Shown one piece after another: positions 1-12,758 of a stretch of DNA of 64,000 bases. The DNA is from Chionis minor. Lineage: Eukaryota; Chordata; Aves; Charadriiformes; Chionididae. Where the stretch lies: NCBI GenBank assembly GCA_013398295.1, contig VZSF01005686.1:718176-782175 (forward strand), in the 5' to 3' direction. The position numbers and the translations under genes are program-made. The notes under the pieces were generated by a model. That model was given only the letters and a program-made list of their open reading frames with translations, made no database searches and was not told the origin of the DNA. Numbering within the stretch: position 1 is the stretch's first letter; each line of letters begins with the position of its first letter.

Positions 1-1142
1 TCAAGGTCGAGTGTATCAGTTGTGCTCCAGGATCCCTGTCGATTGGGATCAAATCCATAGGTCAAGGAAAAGAAACCTTGGCTGTTCAGAGGCATCTGAG
101 GGGAGTTTGCTGTTCCTGAGGGGACTATGTCTAGCAGGCTATAGCAAGCAAAGCCTGCTGAAGTATTATGGTTCAGCTACAGTTAAGTTCTCTTTTCAAG
201 TGAAAATACAATAAAAACAAACCCCAGATCCAAACATAAAAATGTCTGACACGGCAAACATTGGACCTGCATTCAGAAATAGTTTCACCCTGCACTTCTG
301 CAGGGCTCCTATTAGCACAGTCCCTTGCCATGGGACAGCAGATGCTTGGTGCAGGAACTCCTGGATAGGTTGCACCCTTTGAATAGAGGTTCTGCACCCA
401 TTTTCAGTTACAGCAGTTCAGTCCATGACAAGGGGAAAACAGTGAAGAAATTATAGTATGTCTGCTTAATATCAGCTACTCCAAAACATGAAGAAAAAAC
501 TGTAAATTTGGACTTAAATCTTCCACATGGAAGCACACTGCTTTATCACTGAATCACTAGTTCAGTTTCCCATTTAATGAATTCACTTCTGAGACTCTGA
601 GAATAAAGATACACATATCGAACGCATAGTTCTCCCCTTATTAAGCAAAAAAGATCTTGCTTCAGCCTTAATTGTATTTTCCTCAAACAGCAGGAAGAAA
701 TAACTCAAACCAAAGCAAATCCAAATATTCTTTAACCCCAAAATTAAGAGTTCAAAATCCAGGCAAAACATTTTAGTGTTGATTGGTGATCTACTGCAAC
801 TGCAACCACAAACTGCCTTCGCAAAGATGTAGGAAAAAAACCATCTAAATTAATATACAGCAGCTAAAACGCACCTGAAAAATGCTAAACTAAATTAAAA
901 TAAAGCACTAGGAAAAAAACTACTTGTTTATCCACGTTAGGCCTTTTTAAATCAAACTTGTTCTTATTATGAAGAGCAATGCCTTCTAACATAAACCCAT
1001 GCAGCACTTTCGTTTGTACAATAGTACAGGGAAACCATTAGAAATTAGTAGAAAGGAATTTTCTTCCTGAGAGGAACAAAAGAGATACAACTTTACATGT
1101 TAAGAATGGGTATGTCTTTGTTCTGAGGGAGAGTGAAGCTGA

Positions 1143-1225
1143 AGGGAAAAGCAAACAAAACAAAGCCAAAAAACCTCCCAAAACGCAAAAAACCAACAAA
1201 ACAAAATAAAACAAAACAACCTACC
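1143..1225 (+). repeat. A-rich low-complexity stretch (AAAAC/AAACC)
   Basis: Imperfect AAAC, AAAAC and AAACC units with almost no T. The predicted lysine/proline-rich peptide through it is a composition artefact. Confidence 0.85.
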
Positions 1226-2585
1226 CCCAAAACTCTGCAAAGCTCTCAGTGCATTTTGGGGTGTAAATCCCCACGAGATGTATTACCACTGTGGTGTAAA
1301 CTATACCACAGTTGCTACCGCTCACATTTCTACATAATAGCATATCCATTACATCAGTCCATTAAGGACTGCCCCATCTAGCAGGTGCTGAGTAAGCACT
1401 TCAGCAAACAGCTCCCACTTTGCTGCCCGTGGCTACATTGCTAGCAAAAGCAAATCTATTTCAGTTCAAGATAATTGGGAATGCCTACTTAAGCTGCAGT
1501 ATCGCCACGGAGGTGATCCACCACTGTACACAGTTGCTAGACAAGCTCTAAGAGGACAGGCAGATCTGGGATCCAACCCAGTAAGCACAGAAAAGGAAAG
1601 AATACTACTCTGAAGAGGATGGAGGGACAGTCACATCAAAACAAGCTCCAGATACCTAACACTGGCATCTGATTTCCCTGCTAATCCCTGCAAGTTTTGT
1701 GGTCAACGTTTTCCACCACTATCTGTGTGGGAGCTGCTCACAAATGAAGAACATAGGCTGGAAAAGCCTACACTGAATTTCCACAACTACTTGAAGCATC
1801 CTCTCTCTCCTCCCACTTTCACCTACTCCCATGAATGCAGCTGAAAGGAATGGTAGTGGAGGACTATGGTTCTCTCACCAAAAGGGTAAATGACGGATTA
1901 TTCAAATTAGGTAGCATGAGCTTACCTGACCATGAGTGGTTGCTTTTGTCAGTTCATACATGACAAAACAGCTGTAGGATGTTTTTTTCTCTGCTTATTG
2001 GAAAGGAGTATGTGCTTTAAAGGCCCTGCCAGGCTATCAAGCACGGTAAAAACAAATTAAGTTTCATTGAAGCCAATGAGCATCCCATTTACTTAGTAGA
2101 AACGTCAGTTTCTACCACCTTCCTGGAACATTTTCATCTTGAGATGCCAAAGTGTGGAGAACCCAGTCCCACCACTGACTCAGCCAGGGACGAGAGAGTG
2201 TCAGTACACATCCTGTAACAGATGGCTTCTGACTGCCTAAAAAAATAAGCAAGTAGGCGCTTCTATAGCTGTTTATCTTCTTTTCTCTCTCAGGCCTTAT
2301 AGATGTAAAAACAGCAAAAGAAAGTGGCAAGATGTCATCACTGTTTCAACACCACGCAGAGGGAAAGCAGAAAATGCAACTTTTTTGGTACACTCATCAG
2401 TTTGAATGAAAAGCTGCACATTATTTATGAGACATGTGAGAAACAATCCATTGTACTGAACAACGATAGTCAATCCTAGATATAAATTCTCCGCTGGTCG
2501 ATAACCACTATACCCATTCCCTTAGCCATGAAAATGACCTGACAGAGCCATAAATTCACACATTGTCCATTTTTCACAGACAGGC

Positions 2586-2607
2586 TCCCCCCCACCCCAC
2601 CCCCGAC
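2586..2607 (-). other. C-rich run, potential G-quadruplex on the minus strand
   Basis: The minus strand reads GGGGGTGGGGTGGGGGGG. Three long G runs separated by single T bases can supply the four G-triplets a quadruplex needs. Transcribed or regulatory relevance is unknown. Confidence 0.5.
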
Positions 2608-3804
2608 CAGACAGTCTGCAGTGCACCAGCCATGACATTGGTGTAAACTTTTACTCATTTATTATTTTATTCTGACTGCTTTTCAGCTACCTGACAAAGG
2701 ACAGGGAAGTAACAATGGTGATATAACCTGGGTCAGGTTCAAGACCCAAGTGCAGGCTGAATACAGGTTTCAGAGAAGGCACAGTGTGCTAGCACTTCCT
2801 ATCCCAGCAGTACACTGGAACTCACTAAATACAGATTTTCTTTTAACACAAAAACTTCTAGTAATCCATAAGGTTTCAATTTACACACGCATAAAACAAA
2901 TTCTCTACCTACCATTTTCTTTCAGAGAAACAAACAGAAAACTCAGTCTAAACCTACTGAAAATCTTAATAATGCCTGGCATTGACCCAAAATCTTTCCA
3001 AAGAGCCTGACATAATTAGTACATTTTCAATGATTTGCCCCTTTTGGGGCCAGTGTTCTAATGGGTTTTAGTGCTAGCAAATCGGTGCTAGGATTTGTTC
3101 TGTGCATTAACGTGCACAGAGTGTTAAGCTACTTATTTGTAATGATACTGTTCCTGTAGGAAAGCCTGCCTTGATTGTTAATGATACTTGAGGCTCTTAA
3201 TCTTAAAACGGAGGGGGAGAGAAATGGCAGGGTGTGGCATAGGCTGCTACACAGCTTGTCATTTACTGAAAATAAAAACCTCACTTAATTCCATTGATAG
3301 CACTCAGAATATTATAATAGGCATTTAATTTCCTAAACGAATTGCACTTTAAGAAGCTGCAGCAATCTCTTAAATTACGCTATTTTCATTGTTTATATTT
3401 GTTGTTGTTGTTTTTTAAGATAGGATCTATTCAAAAGAGATTTATTCAAAAAGAATAATTTGAAGAAACTTGCTCTCACCTTCCACTACTCTCACATCAA
3501 CTTATTTCTAAAAAAAATTAGCAGCACAAATAAAAAAGAACAGTAATATCTTATTCCTCTTCCAGATTAAACCTTAAAGACTGCTGTATGATCAGTATCA
3601 CTGCTCTGCTGCCTAATAGTACATACTGTTGATACCTTAATTGGTTTATTGACTACTTTAAAGTTTTACAACTTTCCATTCAGGCCAATGTGCCCTTGTT
3701 GTGAACTCACCCAAAGAATTATTAGGTTCAATAACCTAAGTTATATTCATTAATACTCTAATAGACATATGTAATAAAAAAGAAAAAGAACACAACTATT
3801 ACCT

Positions 3805-3860
3805 TCACACAAGGAGTCCTATTGACTTCAGTAAGACTGATTTTACAGAGCAAAAAAACC
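3805..3860. repeat. Possible degenerate copy of the same ancient palindromic repeat
   Basis: AAGGAGTCCTATTGACTTCA, then GTAAGACTGATTTTACAG, resembles half of the amniote palindrome family (ACTCCATTGACTTCAATGG ... CTGATTTAC). Only one arm is clear. The assignment is weak. Confidence 0.3.
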
Positions 3861-4629
3861 TGCCCAGTCAATCAAGACTTTGAATATCCAAAATGAAATC
3901 CACATATGCACAATATCAGACTTCTGAGCATCACAAACTATAATAAAAGTAAACTGGAAGAACAAGACCTGTAATGCTTATTTACATGGAGCTATGATCA
4001 AAAATGTTATGACATCCAGAAAAAAAAAAGTATGAAATCTAGGCTGACTGGTAAAGTATAGTAAAATAATGTTATGCCAGATTGCCTCGACTGCCCAACC
4101 TTTGAAAAATTTCATACCAATCTTCCCAAAATATTTTGAAAATTAAAATTGCAGGAAAAAATAAAAATGTTCTGTCTTACCTATCCAGTTAGGAATTCAA
4201 ATAGAAAGTCAATTTGACAAATTCTCTGTAAAACATAAATTTCAAGTCGGTCACAATTCTCTTACAGAGTTGAGGCTGCACAGAGACTGCAAGAAAGATT
4301 CTGGATCCCTTGCAAGAATCGGGCAATTCAGCACAGATGTACGCACACTACAAGAGACATCTGTGGGACCTGAGCTCGGCTCTTTCATGAGAAGCACTAT
4401 CTTTACCGTCTAGAGACAAAATGTCAGTTAATATACAAAGTATTATGTCACAAGAGAAGTAATTTGATGTTTGCAAATAGACACATGTATTTATAGACAT
4501 ACATATATAAAAGGGAGTACTGTTGACTAAACAAAACCAGAAAGTAGTAGAAAAGCCTCTAAGCATAACAAAGAGATGTGAACTCAGCTGATTGTGCAAA
4601 AGATAAAAAGGACAGGATTCAGTATTGAA

Positions 4630-4720
4630 ATAAGACACTGAAAGGAGGTCAAGCGACTTAGTGAATCAGCTGCTGACCTCATATCAAACTCAGTCCTAAT
4701 CACAGAGAATGAAAATTGCT
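4630..4720 (-). mobile_element. Possible MIR fragment, minus strand
   Basis: AGACACTGAAAGGAGGTCAA, then GCGACTTAGTGAATCAGC and TCAAACTCAGTCCTAATC, fits the reverse-complement MIR series (GGCACAGAGAGGTTAAGTGACTT, CACAGCT, GAACTCAGGTCT). The match is short and weak, and a chance resemblance is possible. Confidence 0.4.
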
Positions 4721-5863
4721 GTTCGTAGATGGCTGGAAAAGGCTTTAAGCCACAAACCCATTCTGGACTTATGCATATAAACCGGAGAACGTATTATCAT
4801 CCCCTACCCAACTTCCTGAATTCTCTAACTGCAAATTATATAAAATCATTCTGCATTTTCATTCCCATTAATTGCCAGCCTATAGCTAAATGTAGATATA
4901 ATTAAATTTGTGATAAAATACATAAAATCCACTCTTAATTTAGTGCTTTAGAAATCACATAAATACCTAAGGTAAATAACCCTGTTACTTCAAATGCCTC
5001 TCAAAGAGAAGCCCGCTCTTATGAACTGACTGGAGTGCACAGAGAGGTAGAACGAGTTTGGTATTTTTTTGTTCTGTTTCAGCTTTAAAAAGGTCAGTTC
5101 CAGAGAGAGAATAACTCTGAGAAAATTTCCCTAAATCCAGCATTTATGGAAAAAGAGAAAGACAGACATCCACAAGCATGCTGACTCTACAGTCCTATTC
5201 TTAGAATAGTCATCTACCCATACACTGCAATATGTTAAGGTTTTGTCAGAAGCACTTTTGGACCCAGTAACTCACCTGTAGCTGTTGTTATCCTAAATAT
5301 TTCCTTACTGAGGGGCTACACAGTCACTTTTCCCAAAATACATTACGTAAGTTACTTTGAAACTGTTGCATATATGCTGCCAAAACAGCAGAATGCCACA
5401 TGCTGAAAACACCTTCCAAGTTATGCTTGCTACTGTAGTTGTCAGACATGGCTGGTTGCTCCTGATTTACTCATGCACTGTACAGAGCACCAACCCGGCT
5501 AACATAGGATTTGGATTTTTGAGGATACATGCCAAGATAATACCCCGACACCATCCCAACCCACCATCCCAAAGCGTCAGGTGCAAATCCATTTGTGAAA
5601 GAAAAAAAGTCCTTCAGTGGTCAGTTCCCTGGGGTAAACTTGCAGTCCTCCAAAACACTGGCAGTGGCAGTAAGTCTGGCCCCGTTCTCCACCTATGTCT
5701 ACAACAAACCATTTAATGGTAAGGAAGAAAGAAAGTCACCAGATGTGGTGGCTGGTGTCTTGGTAACTATCAGAGTAAGTTATCCATACTGCTTGTGATC
5801 AGGCTAAAAGTTCCTGAGGCTTTACCATCTGGAATTTTTGCACACCCTCTCTAACAAGTTATG

Positions 5864-5890
5864 GTCTTTTTTTTTTTTTTTTTTTTTTNT
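5864..5890 (+). repeat. Poly-T tract containing the window's one ambiguous base
   Basis: An uninterrupted T run of about 25 bases ends with an N at 5889. The true length of the run is probably uncertain in the source assembly. Confidence 0.95.
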
Positions 5891-7683
5891 GACTAGACTT
5901 CAGTCAGCAACAGTTTGGAAGTAAGCTTGCTCATTCCTTTTCCTTTAGGTGAGCTCTACAAGCAATGCAAAATAAGGTTCTCACTCTCCCCCTTCCCCGC
6001 CTTTTTTGTCCTCTCAAATGAGCTGTATTAGAAAATAAATTGGAAAAAACAAATACATTAATGTGGAAAAATCTCAGAATGTAACAGAAGAAAAGACTAT
6101 AAACAAATCTTTCTCTTCCCTGCTGTGTCTCTTCCTCATGTTTTCTCTCACCTATCTTTCAATAGCTTGCCATATTGCAAAAGCCTCCATAGAAGGCCCT
6201 TAAGGAAGAAAACACACAGAAACAACACAGAGCAACCTTTCCTCCATCCCTCCCACAACCTGGCTGAACCTCTGTTGCCTGCTCTGCCCAGCAAACCTCA
6301 GGTCTCTATTGTGTTGCAAGTCCTGTCCTTCGTTTTCTCTGCCCTCTTCCCTCTCTCCTCCTACCCAATGTCCAGCTGCTCCCAGCAAAGGCATAAACAC
6401 TCTCTTTGCAGGTGTTCACCTGAGCCAAAGTGCAGAGAACAGATCAATGCAAAAGAACAGTATTTTTCTCAACTGCCAGGTTGCTGTCTTTTTAAAGAAA
6501 CATATTAAGATGAACTGCAACAAATAAATAAAATAGAAATATTCTATCATGAGGACTTTTTTCATGGAAATTAGGCTGTCTAAGGACTCTTCCAGATTTT
6601 TATTTTTCTTTACAGTGCTTTTACTATCGTTACCATTTACTATAGTGACTCCATCATATAACTTGTTTATAACTTATAAGTCTCCTACTAAACATGGTAT
6701 TAAATTCACAGATCTACAAGATTATATTCTATTAAGTTGTAGAGTCAATTAATTTTTTTTTTTCTTTTTCTTATCCTAATTTAATTCTTCGGGCGTTTTG
6801 ACTTGTTTGTCTGTTTTTCTCAGATATCCTTAAGCACGTTTGTAGCACCAGTTTTGTACTGGCTAATAAAATATGTCTACAGTATCAAGAATTCTGTACC
6901 ATACACAAAGTACAGCAGACCTGTTCAGCTGTTGTCTTGCACAGCATAAACCACAGACAGATGTGCATCCACAGAGAGACTCTCACTGCTGGGTACTAAC
7001 CGGGGGAATTGAAGATAGTTTGTACATCACGCTGCAGACCAGGACAGCTTCACATTAGTGCAACCTGCTATGAAAATGGAGTTTCAGTCTATAATAATGA
7101 GTATGTCCACATATCTATGTAATAGTCAAGTTCACCAATTTAATCTCATTTTCCTTAGTGTAGTCAACTCAGTTCAATTAGCCACTTTAATTGCACAGTG
7201 TAAATGTAAAAATTGTCCTTTATTGGGTGATATCTTAAAATAACTGTTGGGTGTTGCTGTTGTTCCTGATTCAACATATACCATTTCCCATTAATTAAAT
7301 ACTATAGCAACTAACAAATTACAAAATGTAGATTTCATTATCCAAATTGCATTTTCCTATGTTCAAGCTCTTTAAGAAAGATGTAATTCCCCAACTATTT
7401 TTTTCTATTAATGAATGCAACTATCTGATAATGGAAGTAGCACTTTATAAAACTAGCCCATATCCCTCTGAAGCTCCTTCACACTCAATACTTCAATGAG
7501 TTTATCAGCTCTGGTGCACCCTCCTCAGGAATACTGAGCCAGTGAACATGTGCACTACTACTGATACTTAAAATATCATCTGAATTTATGTTATTCCTGC
7601 ATGTGTATCCTGTCACAGTGTCCTGTCTCAAACTTGATTTTGCTGTTACTGCTATGAACTTCATGACCTGAATTCCTTGGCCT

Positions 7684-7765
7684 GTTACTAAACAAACAAA
7701 CAACAAAAACCCAAACCAAAAATCAAAACAACAAAAACACCTTCCCCCTCAAAAAAACCCCACCC
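7684..7765 (+). repeat. A/C-rich low-complexity stretch
   Basis: CAAACAAACAAACAACAAAA-like units followed by AAACACC and CCCCTC runs, with almost no G or T. Confidence 0.8.
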
Positions 7766-8189
7766 AAGTCTCACCAGTTAAACATGAAAATATTTTGACC
7801 TGTTTACCATAGAGATGCTGTCTTTTCTGTCAGTGTGTTTTATCTCCAGACTTAAATAGCCGATAACTATTCCTCTGCAGGAGACCCAGTATTTCCCTAG
7901 AAGGAGTAAATATAGTTTTCCAGTGAAACACCTCACAGAAAACTTTTGTAATTTTTGTTGTTTCAAAGCAATTTAGTTGAATAAATAAAGCAGCTTTCAT
8001 TCATAATGTGCGGTATTTGATCAGGAAAATAAGAACATGGGGTTTTGGAAAGACAACAAGCTTGATAACTTTCCTTAGTCTCTCATAACAGTCAATTTCT
8101 GTATATATTATCTTGCAAGGATTTTATGGTACCTTAACTGAATTTGATAAACATCAGGAAACCCAGGAGGGTCTCAAAGCTAGCCAGGA

Positions 8190-8216
8190 AAACAAACAAA
8201 CAAACAAACAAACAAA
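8190..8216 (+). repeat. (CAAA)n microsatellite
   Basis: Six to seven perfect AAAC/CAAA units in AT-rich DNA. Confidence 0.95.
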
Positions 8217-8445
8217 TCTAGAAATATCATAAAACATTTCTCAGCAAAATGTTCATTTTCATTCTTCTCTGGAGATAGGGAAACTTTGATAAATTCAAAT
8301 AAAACAGATTGAGCTCAGGGAATGAACACCAAATACTTATCCATGCTATCTTCTCTATCAGTTATCAGGAACTGCATTTTGGAAGATTAAAGAAGCCCTC
8401 CTTTCTCACCTTCTCTTACTTCTCCACAACCCAGCCCCCTGAAGG

Positions 8446-8475
8446 ACATTGTCACATGTCACATTGTCACGTGTC
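8446..8475 (+). repeat. Tandem duplication, 15 bp x 2
   Basis: ACATTGTCACATGTC is followed directly by ACATTGTCACGTGTC, with one A-to-G difference that creates a CACGTG E-box in the second copy. Confidence 0.9.
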
Positions 8476-9134
8476 CTTTAGCAACTGTCTAAAGCAAGTA
8501 AAAATCTCCAGCTAAAACCAGCAGCACACAATTTGAAATCTTTTTGGAGCTCAAGTTACACTTCATTACAAATCAAGTATTTTCAGAGTTTATTCAGAAC
8601 TTCTGCATGAAAAGCTGATGTTCACCTGAGGTGTAATCCTATTCTGTAAATTTATAAACAACATAGAACACTTTTGCATTTTCAGTATGCCACAGGATTC
8701 ACTATCAAATTTTCTGAATTTACAAGTCAATAGACAGCCTTTCAATCTATCTGGTCCTTGCAGACTCAGCATGCTACTTGTAAGCCAAGCTGTTGTCCTT
8801 CTGGCTTCATATATTGCTGCCAGCGCTAAAGATTTGGCAGACAAAATTCCTCACTCAGTAGACACAGCACAGCGGACTGGGGTGTGCTGGACATTCCCAG
8901 ATTAACAGATACTTCAGATGGTAAGTTAAGTGCAGCTCCATGCCGCAGTACAAAGCAGCATCAGGTCAATTTACTAGCTGTAGGTCCTGCAGCCTGGACA
9001 TTTTTTGCACAAAAAAATGCTCTGAAAAGAGAACATTATTAACATCCTGGAAGATGAATGAACTAGAAGACCACACACTTTGTTCTGCCACAACTCCCCC
9101 AGCTTTACAGGGTTAACAATAGCATCAGGGGGAA

Positions 9135-9235
9135 GACAAACAAACAAACAACCAATCCCCAAGCAAACAACCAGAAGAGCCCCTCAAAACCACAACAGCA
9201 AAGGAAAAAAACCCCACAAAACCCCCCCCCCCCAC
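9135..9235 (+). repeat. CAAA-rich low complexity ending in a C11 run
   Basis: Three perfect CAAA units near 9140 are followed by A/C-rich sequence, and a run of about 11 C at 9224-9235. The C run may be length-variable. Confidence 0.85.
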
Positions 9236-9642
9236 TTTTAGTATATAATTTTCTTCCTTCAGATGAAAGATGCAAACCCAATTATAAAAGAAACCAGAGG
9301 ACAGCATGTGATAGAAGTTCAATTCAATCTGTTTTTCAGAGTAAAGCTGTGCTTAAAATATCATTCTGCCTCAACTAACCACTTCCTTTCTAAGAAAAAA
9401 AAATTGAAAGGGATAAGATGTCATTGCTTGCAACAGTTAAAAGGAACTGAGCACAGAAATTCCAGAAGGTCTTCTCCAGCCTTAAGTTCCCCACATGCTG
9501 TAAATATGCATGTTGTCTTTTCTCTGTATTCTGTTCTAAACTTGCCCCACGAACCAACTGTTATCCCTGATGCCCGCAGCTCCGTTACCAGGAGAAAACA
9601 CCAACATTATCACTAAGGATTTGCTACTGGATCAATTCTGTA

Positions 9643-9735
9643 GGCGTTGTAAATCAGCATAGCTTCAGTAACTTCAGGTAAGTGATGTTGATTTACAATG
9701 CCCTGAGGATCTGGCCCCCTGTCCTTATTACTTCA
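9643..9735. repeat. Ancient amniote interspersed repeat with an 18-bp hairpin
   Basis: The arms 9643-9660 (GGCGTTGTAAATCAGCAT) and 9685-9702 (ATGTTGATTTACAATGCC) pair over all 18 positions with only two G-U type pairs, enclosing a 24-base loop. CTGAGGATCTGGCCCC follows at 9703-9718. Palindromes with GTAAATCAG ... CTGATTTAC arms and a following GATCTGGCCC are scattered through turtle, crocodile and other amniote genomes, so I take this as an old interspersed repeat rather than a local structure. I cannot give its database name. Confidence 0.6.
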
Positions 9736-12700
9736 TTAATCTGCATATTCCTGCAATGTACAGCAATCTTTTTTCTAAATTACTTTTACTTCATCCGACC
9801 TGTCATAAGTCTGATGTGGATTTATACAGAATTCATACCATACTTTCTTACTTATTTCTGAAGAGGCATTGCCCTGAATCTGTCCATGGTCCATAAATGA
9901 TCTATATGGCTGACTGAATCAAGCCTGAGCTGGTAGCTGTCAGCAGGTATGAATTCAATTTCGCAAGACCAATCCATTAGTATCTAAACACTATTAATAG
10001 ATTGGAGAGGGAGAAGCACTTTTTTTCTGTCCCGGGGAATAAGATGCTGGACACTTCTGGTAGGAAGGTATTTGATCAGGTCTGTCAGAGGCAGAAGACC
10101 ATGGTGATTACCTTCTTATAATAATGAGTAGCTCGTTCCCAAGAGAAGAGAAAGTTGGTGTCGGGAAGCATGTTTTATCATATTCCTTAAAGACATCACT
10201 GAAGCTAAGAGCCCAGCAGGATTCAAAGGAGGTTTAGGTATTTATATGGATAACAAGACCATCAACTGCTACACTGAACAGTATACATTCCTTTTTGTAA
10301 GAACAAACTTTTATATCCCTGATACTAGAAATGCAGGGTAGAAACAGGCTCAGTGGAAATGTTGTTACATTTCCATTTTGGAGCTTTCTGTAGTTCCCTT
10401 AATTTCTCTCTGACACTGTCTACTGTTAAAAAAGGACCCTGGGGGAATATGATTCTGATCCTCCATGGCATGGTCTGAAAATCAAGGAACCCAGTCAGTG
10501 AACAAAACCCTAAGTGCCTGCTATCTTTTATTTGCAAATTTATTTTTGCAAAATAAAGTGCTTTTTTGACCCCAAGTTTAAAGGGGGTTTAAATAACCCA
10601 CAGCAAATTAATTACGTGGGCATTTAAACACCTCCAGAGGCCTCTGAAAGTAGCACTGACATGGAAGACACAATTTAGATGGAGTTAGAAGAACTATTTC
10701 TTCTGCCCCAAACCTGATGTTTTTCTAAAAGTAAATGTCCTCAAAGCATTCTCTACAGAAATATGCAATGGTTATCTTTAACAAGTCAGCATTTTTCAAA
10801 TGTTACAGTATTATAGATCTAAAATGGTATTTTTCATAAACTTAAAATAGAATGAACTGAGACCTCACACACCATACTCTATTAACAAGCCCAGGCTTTT
10901 GAAAAGCATGTCCAACCACAGAAGGTATTTAAGGAGGGACGTAAGATTCCATACCCTGAATGAATGAATGAATATTAACATTGACCTGGAGAAGGTTGTA
11001 TCAAGCTGAGAGTGCTAAGGGAAAGAAAAAATGTATTTTGAATAGGCTAAAGAAGGACTTTCAGTAGCAGCAAAGGATTCCCTCACAGATCTAAGTGTTG
11101 GGCAGAGTGCAAGGAACGGGATTTGTCACTCCTAGATTCACTGACATAACTAGCTCCAAGAGAAGGAGAGTTAAAGGTGACCATAGTGTAATTGAGCTAA
11201 TGTTAATTGTATGTATGAGTTAGACAACTGGGGAACAGGAATCAACTGAGTGTACAATTTAAATAAAAGTCACACCTTGCTGATTTCATCACAGTTCTAA
11301 CAGATAAGGAAATACAACTTCTTAGTCATCCCCTCTTCAAAATTTATTTTGGGCTACAAAAGGATATCTTCTTATCAAATAAAATTATCTTCAATAATAA
11401 GGAATACTGTAATAAATGCCTGCCTGCCTTCTGTAGGATCAGGATAATTTTTAAAGGGCCGCTAATTCATGAAAACATTTTCACATAGCATTCTGCATCG
11501 TTGCAGTGTTATTGCTAACCTCATAAACTGAAGTCAAAAAGAAATACTAAACAAATTACTATGCTCTCCCATTTGCCTGTATGGAGCCATCAGTAAGATA
11601 CTACTTTTAATAACTTTTCCTGCAGTTTCTGGGAGACAGAATAGTGTTAAATATTCTGATTTTCCCCTAAATATTTCCAACTTGATAGGTATGCTGTTGC
11701 TATTCTTTCTATGCACTTATTGTACATCAAAGAGAAATCTTGTTATCATGTCTATTCTGAATGCTTATCTTGTCAAGTCATCCACCATTGCTCCTTCCAT
11801 CCTTTGGAAAATAGCATTTCTTGGGATCTGGTGACTGTTCTGTAGACACACATGCACTGAGTTTGAATCTCCCACTGTGTTTCAGGAATGACTTCACTGA
11901 AATTGCCTGGGTCTTCGGAGAATAAATATTAAGTGGATTTCAGTCACAGAAATATCAAGACTTTTGTTAGACTAAATGAGTGTGCACGAGGAAAATGAAG
12001 GGGTGAGCCACTTAAAATTTCAATCTAAGATTTCCATGCTGTAATCTCTCTTCCGACGTACTTTCTTCTCTCCTCCTATTTCAAAACCTTAACTAGCTTG
12101 TTTGTTACATCTTCAGTATTACCAAAAAAAAAAGAAAATTAAAAAAAAAAATTGCTACCTGATTCACTTCTAGTTACAATAATCCCATTTTCCTACTACA
12201 TTTCCTATCTCCTCAGTCACAGGCTTCTTATCTGAAGTCACTGCTCATCACCTGCTGTGAATCACAAAGTCACTGCAGAAACTAATTAGGGACCTATAGC
12301 TGGCAGGAAGCAGTAACTGCTTTCTGCAGTTCCTTGCCCCAAAATAAGAGCCTACACAGAATATACCTTGCTAGTGAGCTGCTATGCAGTAAGTGCAATT
12401 TGCATTCACTGGTCGGTGCCAATTGCTTCTCAGTGAAGACCATTCACCATTGGGAGAAAAAGGTCACCGACCAGGCACCTACTGGCAACTGCTGTGTGCA
12501 AAAATGGGTCAGCAATGATCTCTTAACACACGGTAAGCAGTCATTGTGTGTCCAAATTTGAAAATGGCCAATACTGCAGTAACAGCAGGTAGCACTGATG
12601 GGTTGCAGCATGGCAAATCCAGTTTGCAGCACCTGATCAGCTTATAGTAGTGAAATATCTACTTTTCTTAGGATAGACATCACCACTGATAGTATTAATC

Positions 12701-12758
12701 AGCTACTGCCAAAACCAGAAAACAGCTAGTACCAGTTAATGACAAGTAGTACCTGTTG
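9736..12758. other. Gene-free stretch, nothing recognised
   Basis: AT-rich single-copy-looking DNA with short poly-A runs (about 12125-12155) and (TGAA)4 at 10957. I see no exon, transposon or RNA gene. Confidence 0.5.
10957..10973 (+). repeat. (TGAA)4 microsatellite
   Basis: Four perfect tetranucleotide units. A minor feature. Confidence 0.8.

Larger units (their letters stand above)
1..3804. other. Gene-free AT-rich stretch
   Basis: No exon or TE is recognised apart from the A-rich run at 1143 and the C-rich run at 2586. A perfect 8-bp inverted repeat sits at 133-159 (AGCAGGCT / AGCCTGCT) and another at 3099-3120 (TCTGTGCA / TGCACAGA, 6-base loop). It is probably intron of the gene whose last exon is at 44.9 kb. 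Confidence 0.5.
4721..9642. other. Gene-free AT-rich stretch
   Basis: It holds the poly-T tract with N (5864), A/C-rich simple sequence (7684, 9135), (CAAA)n (8190) and the 15-bp duplication (8446). Open frames of up to 127 codons occur (for example 6125-6508), but they lack splice context and familiar protein patterns. A GTAAGT at 8921 has no convincing exon before it. Confidence 0.5.

Noticed and set aside
6125..6508. 127-codon open frame on the plus strand
   Set aside because: No familiar protein pattern, pyrimidine-rich composition that suppresses stops, other open frames overlap on both strands, and no splice context.
8820..8930. Possible exon ending at GTAAGT (8921)
   Set aside because: A TAA lies 20 bases before the donor in one frame, and the remaining frames show no acceptor with coding-like sequence.
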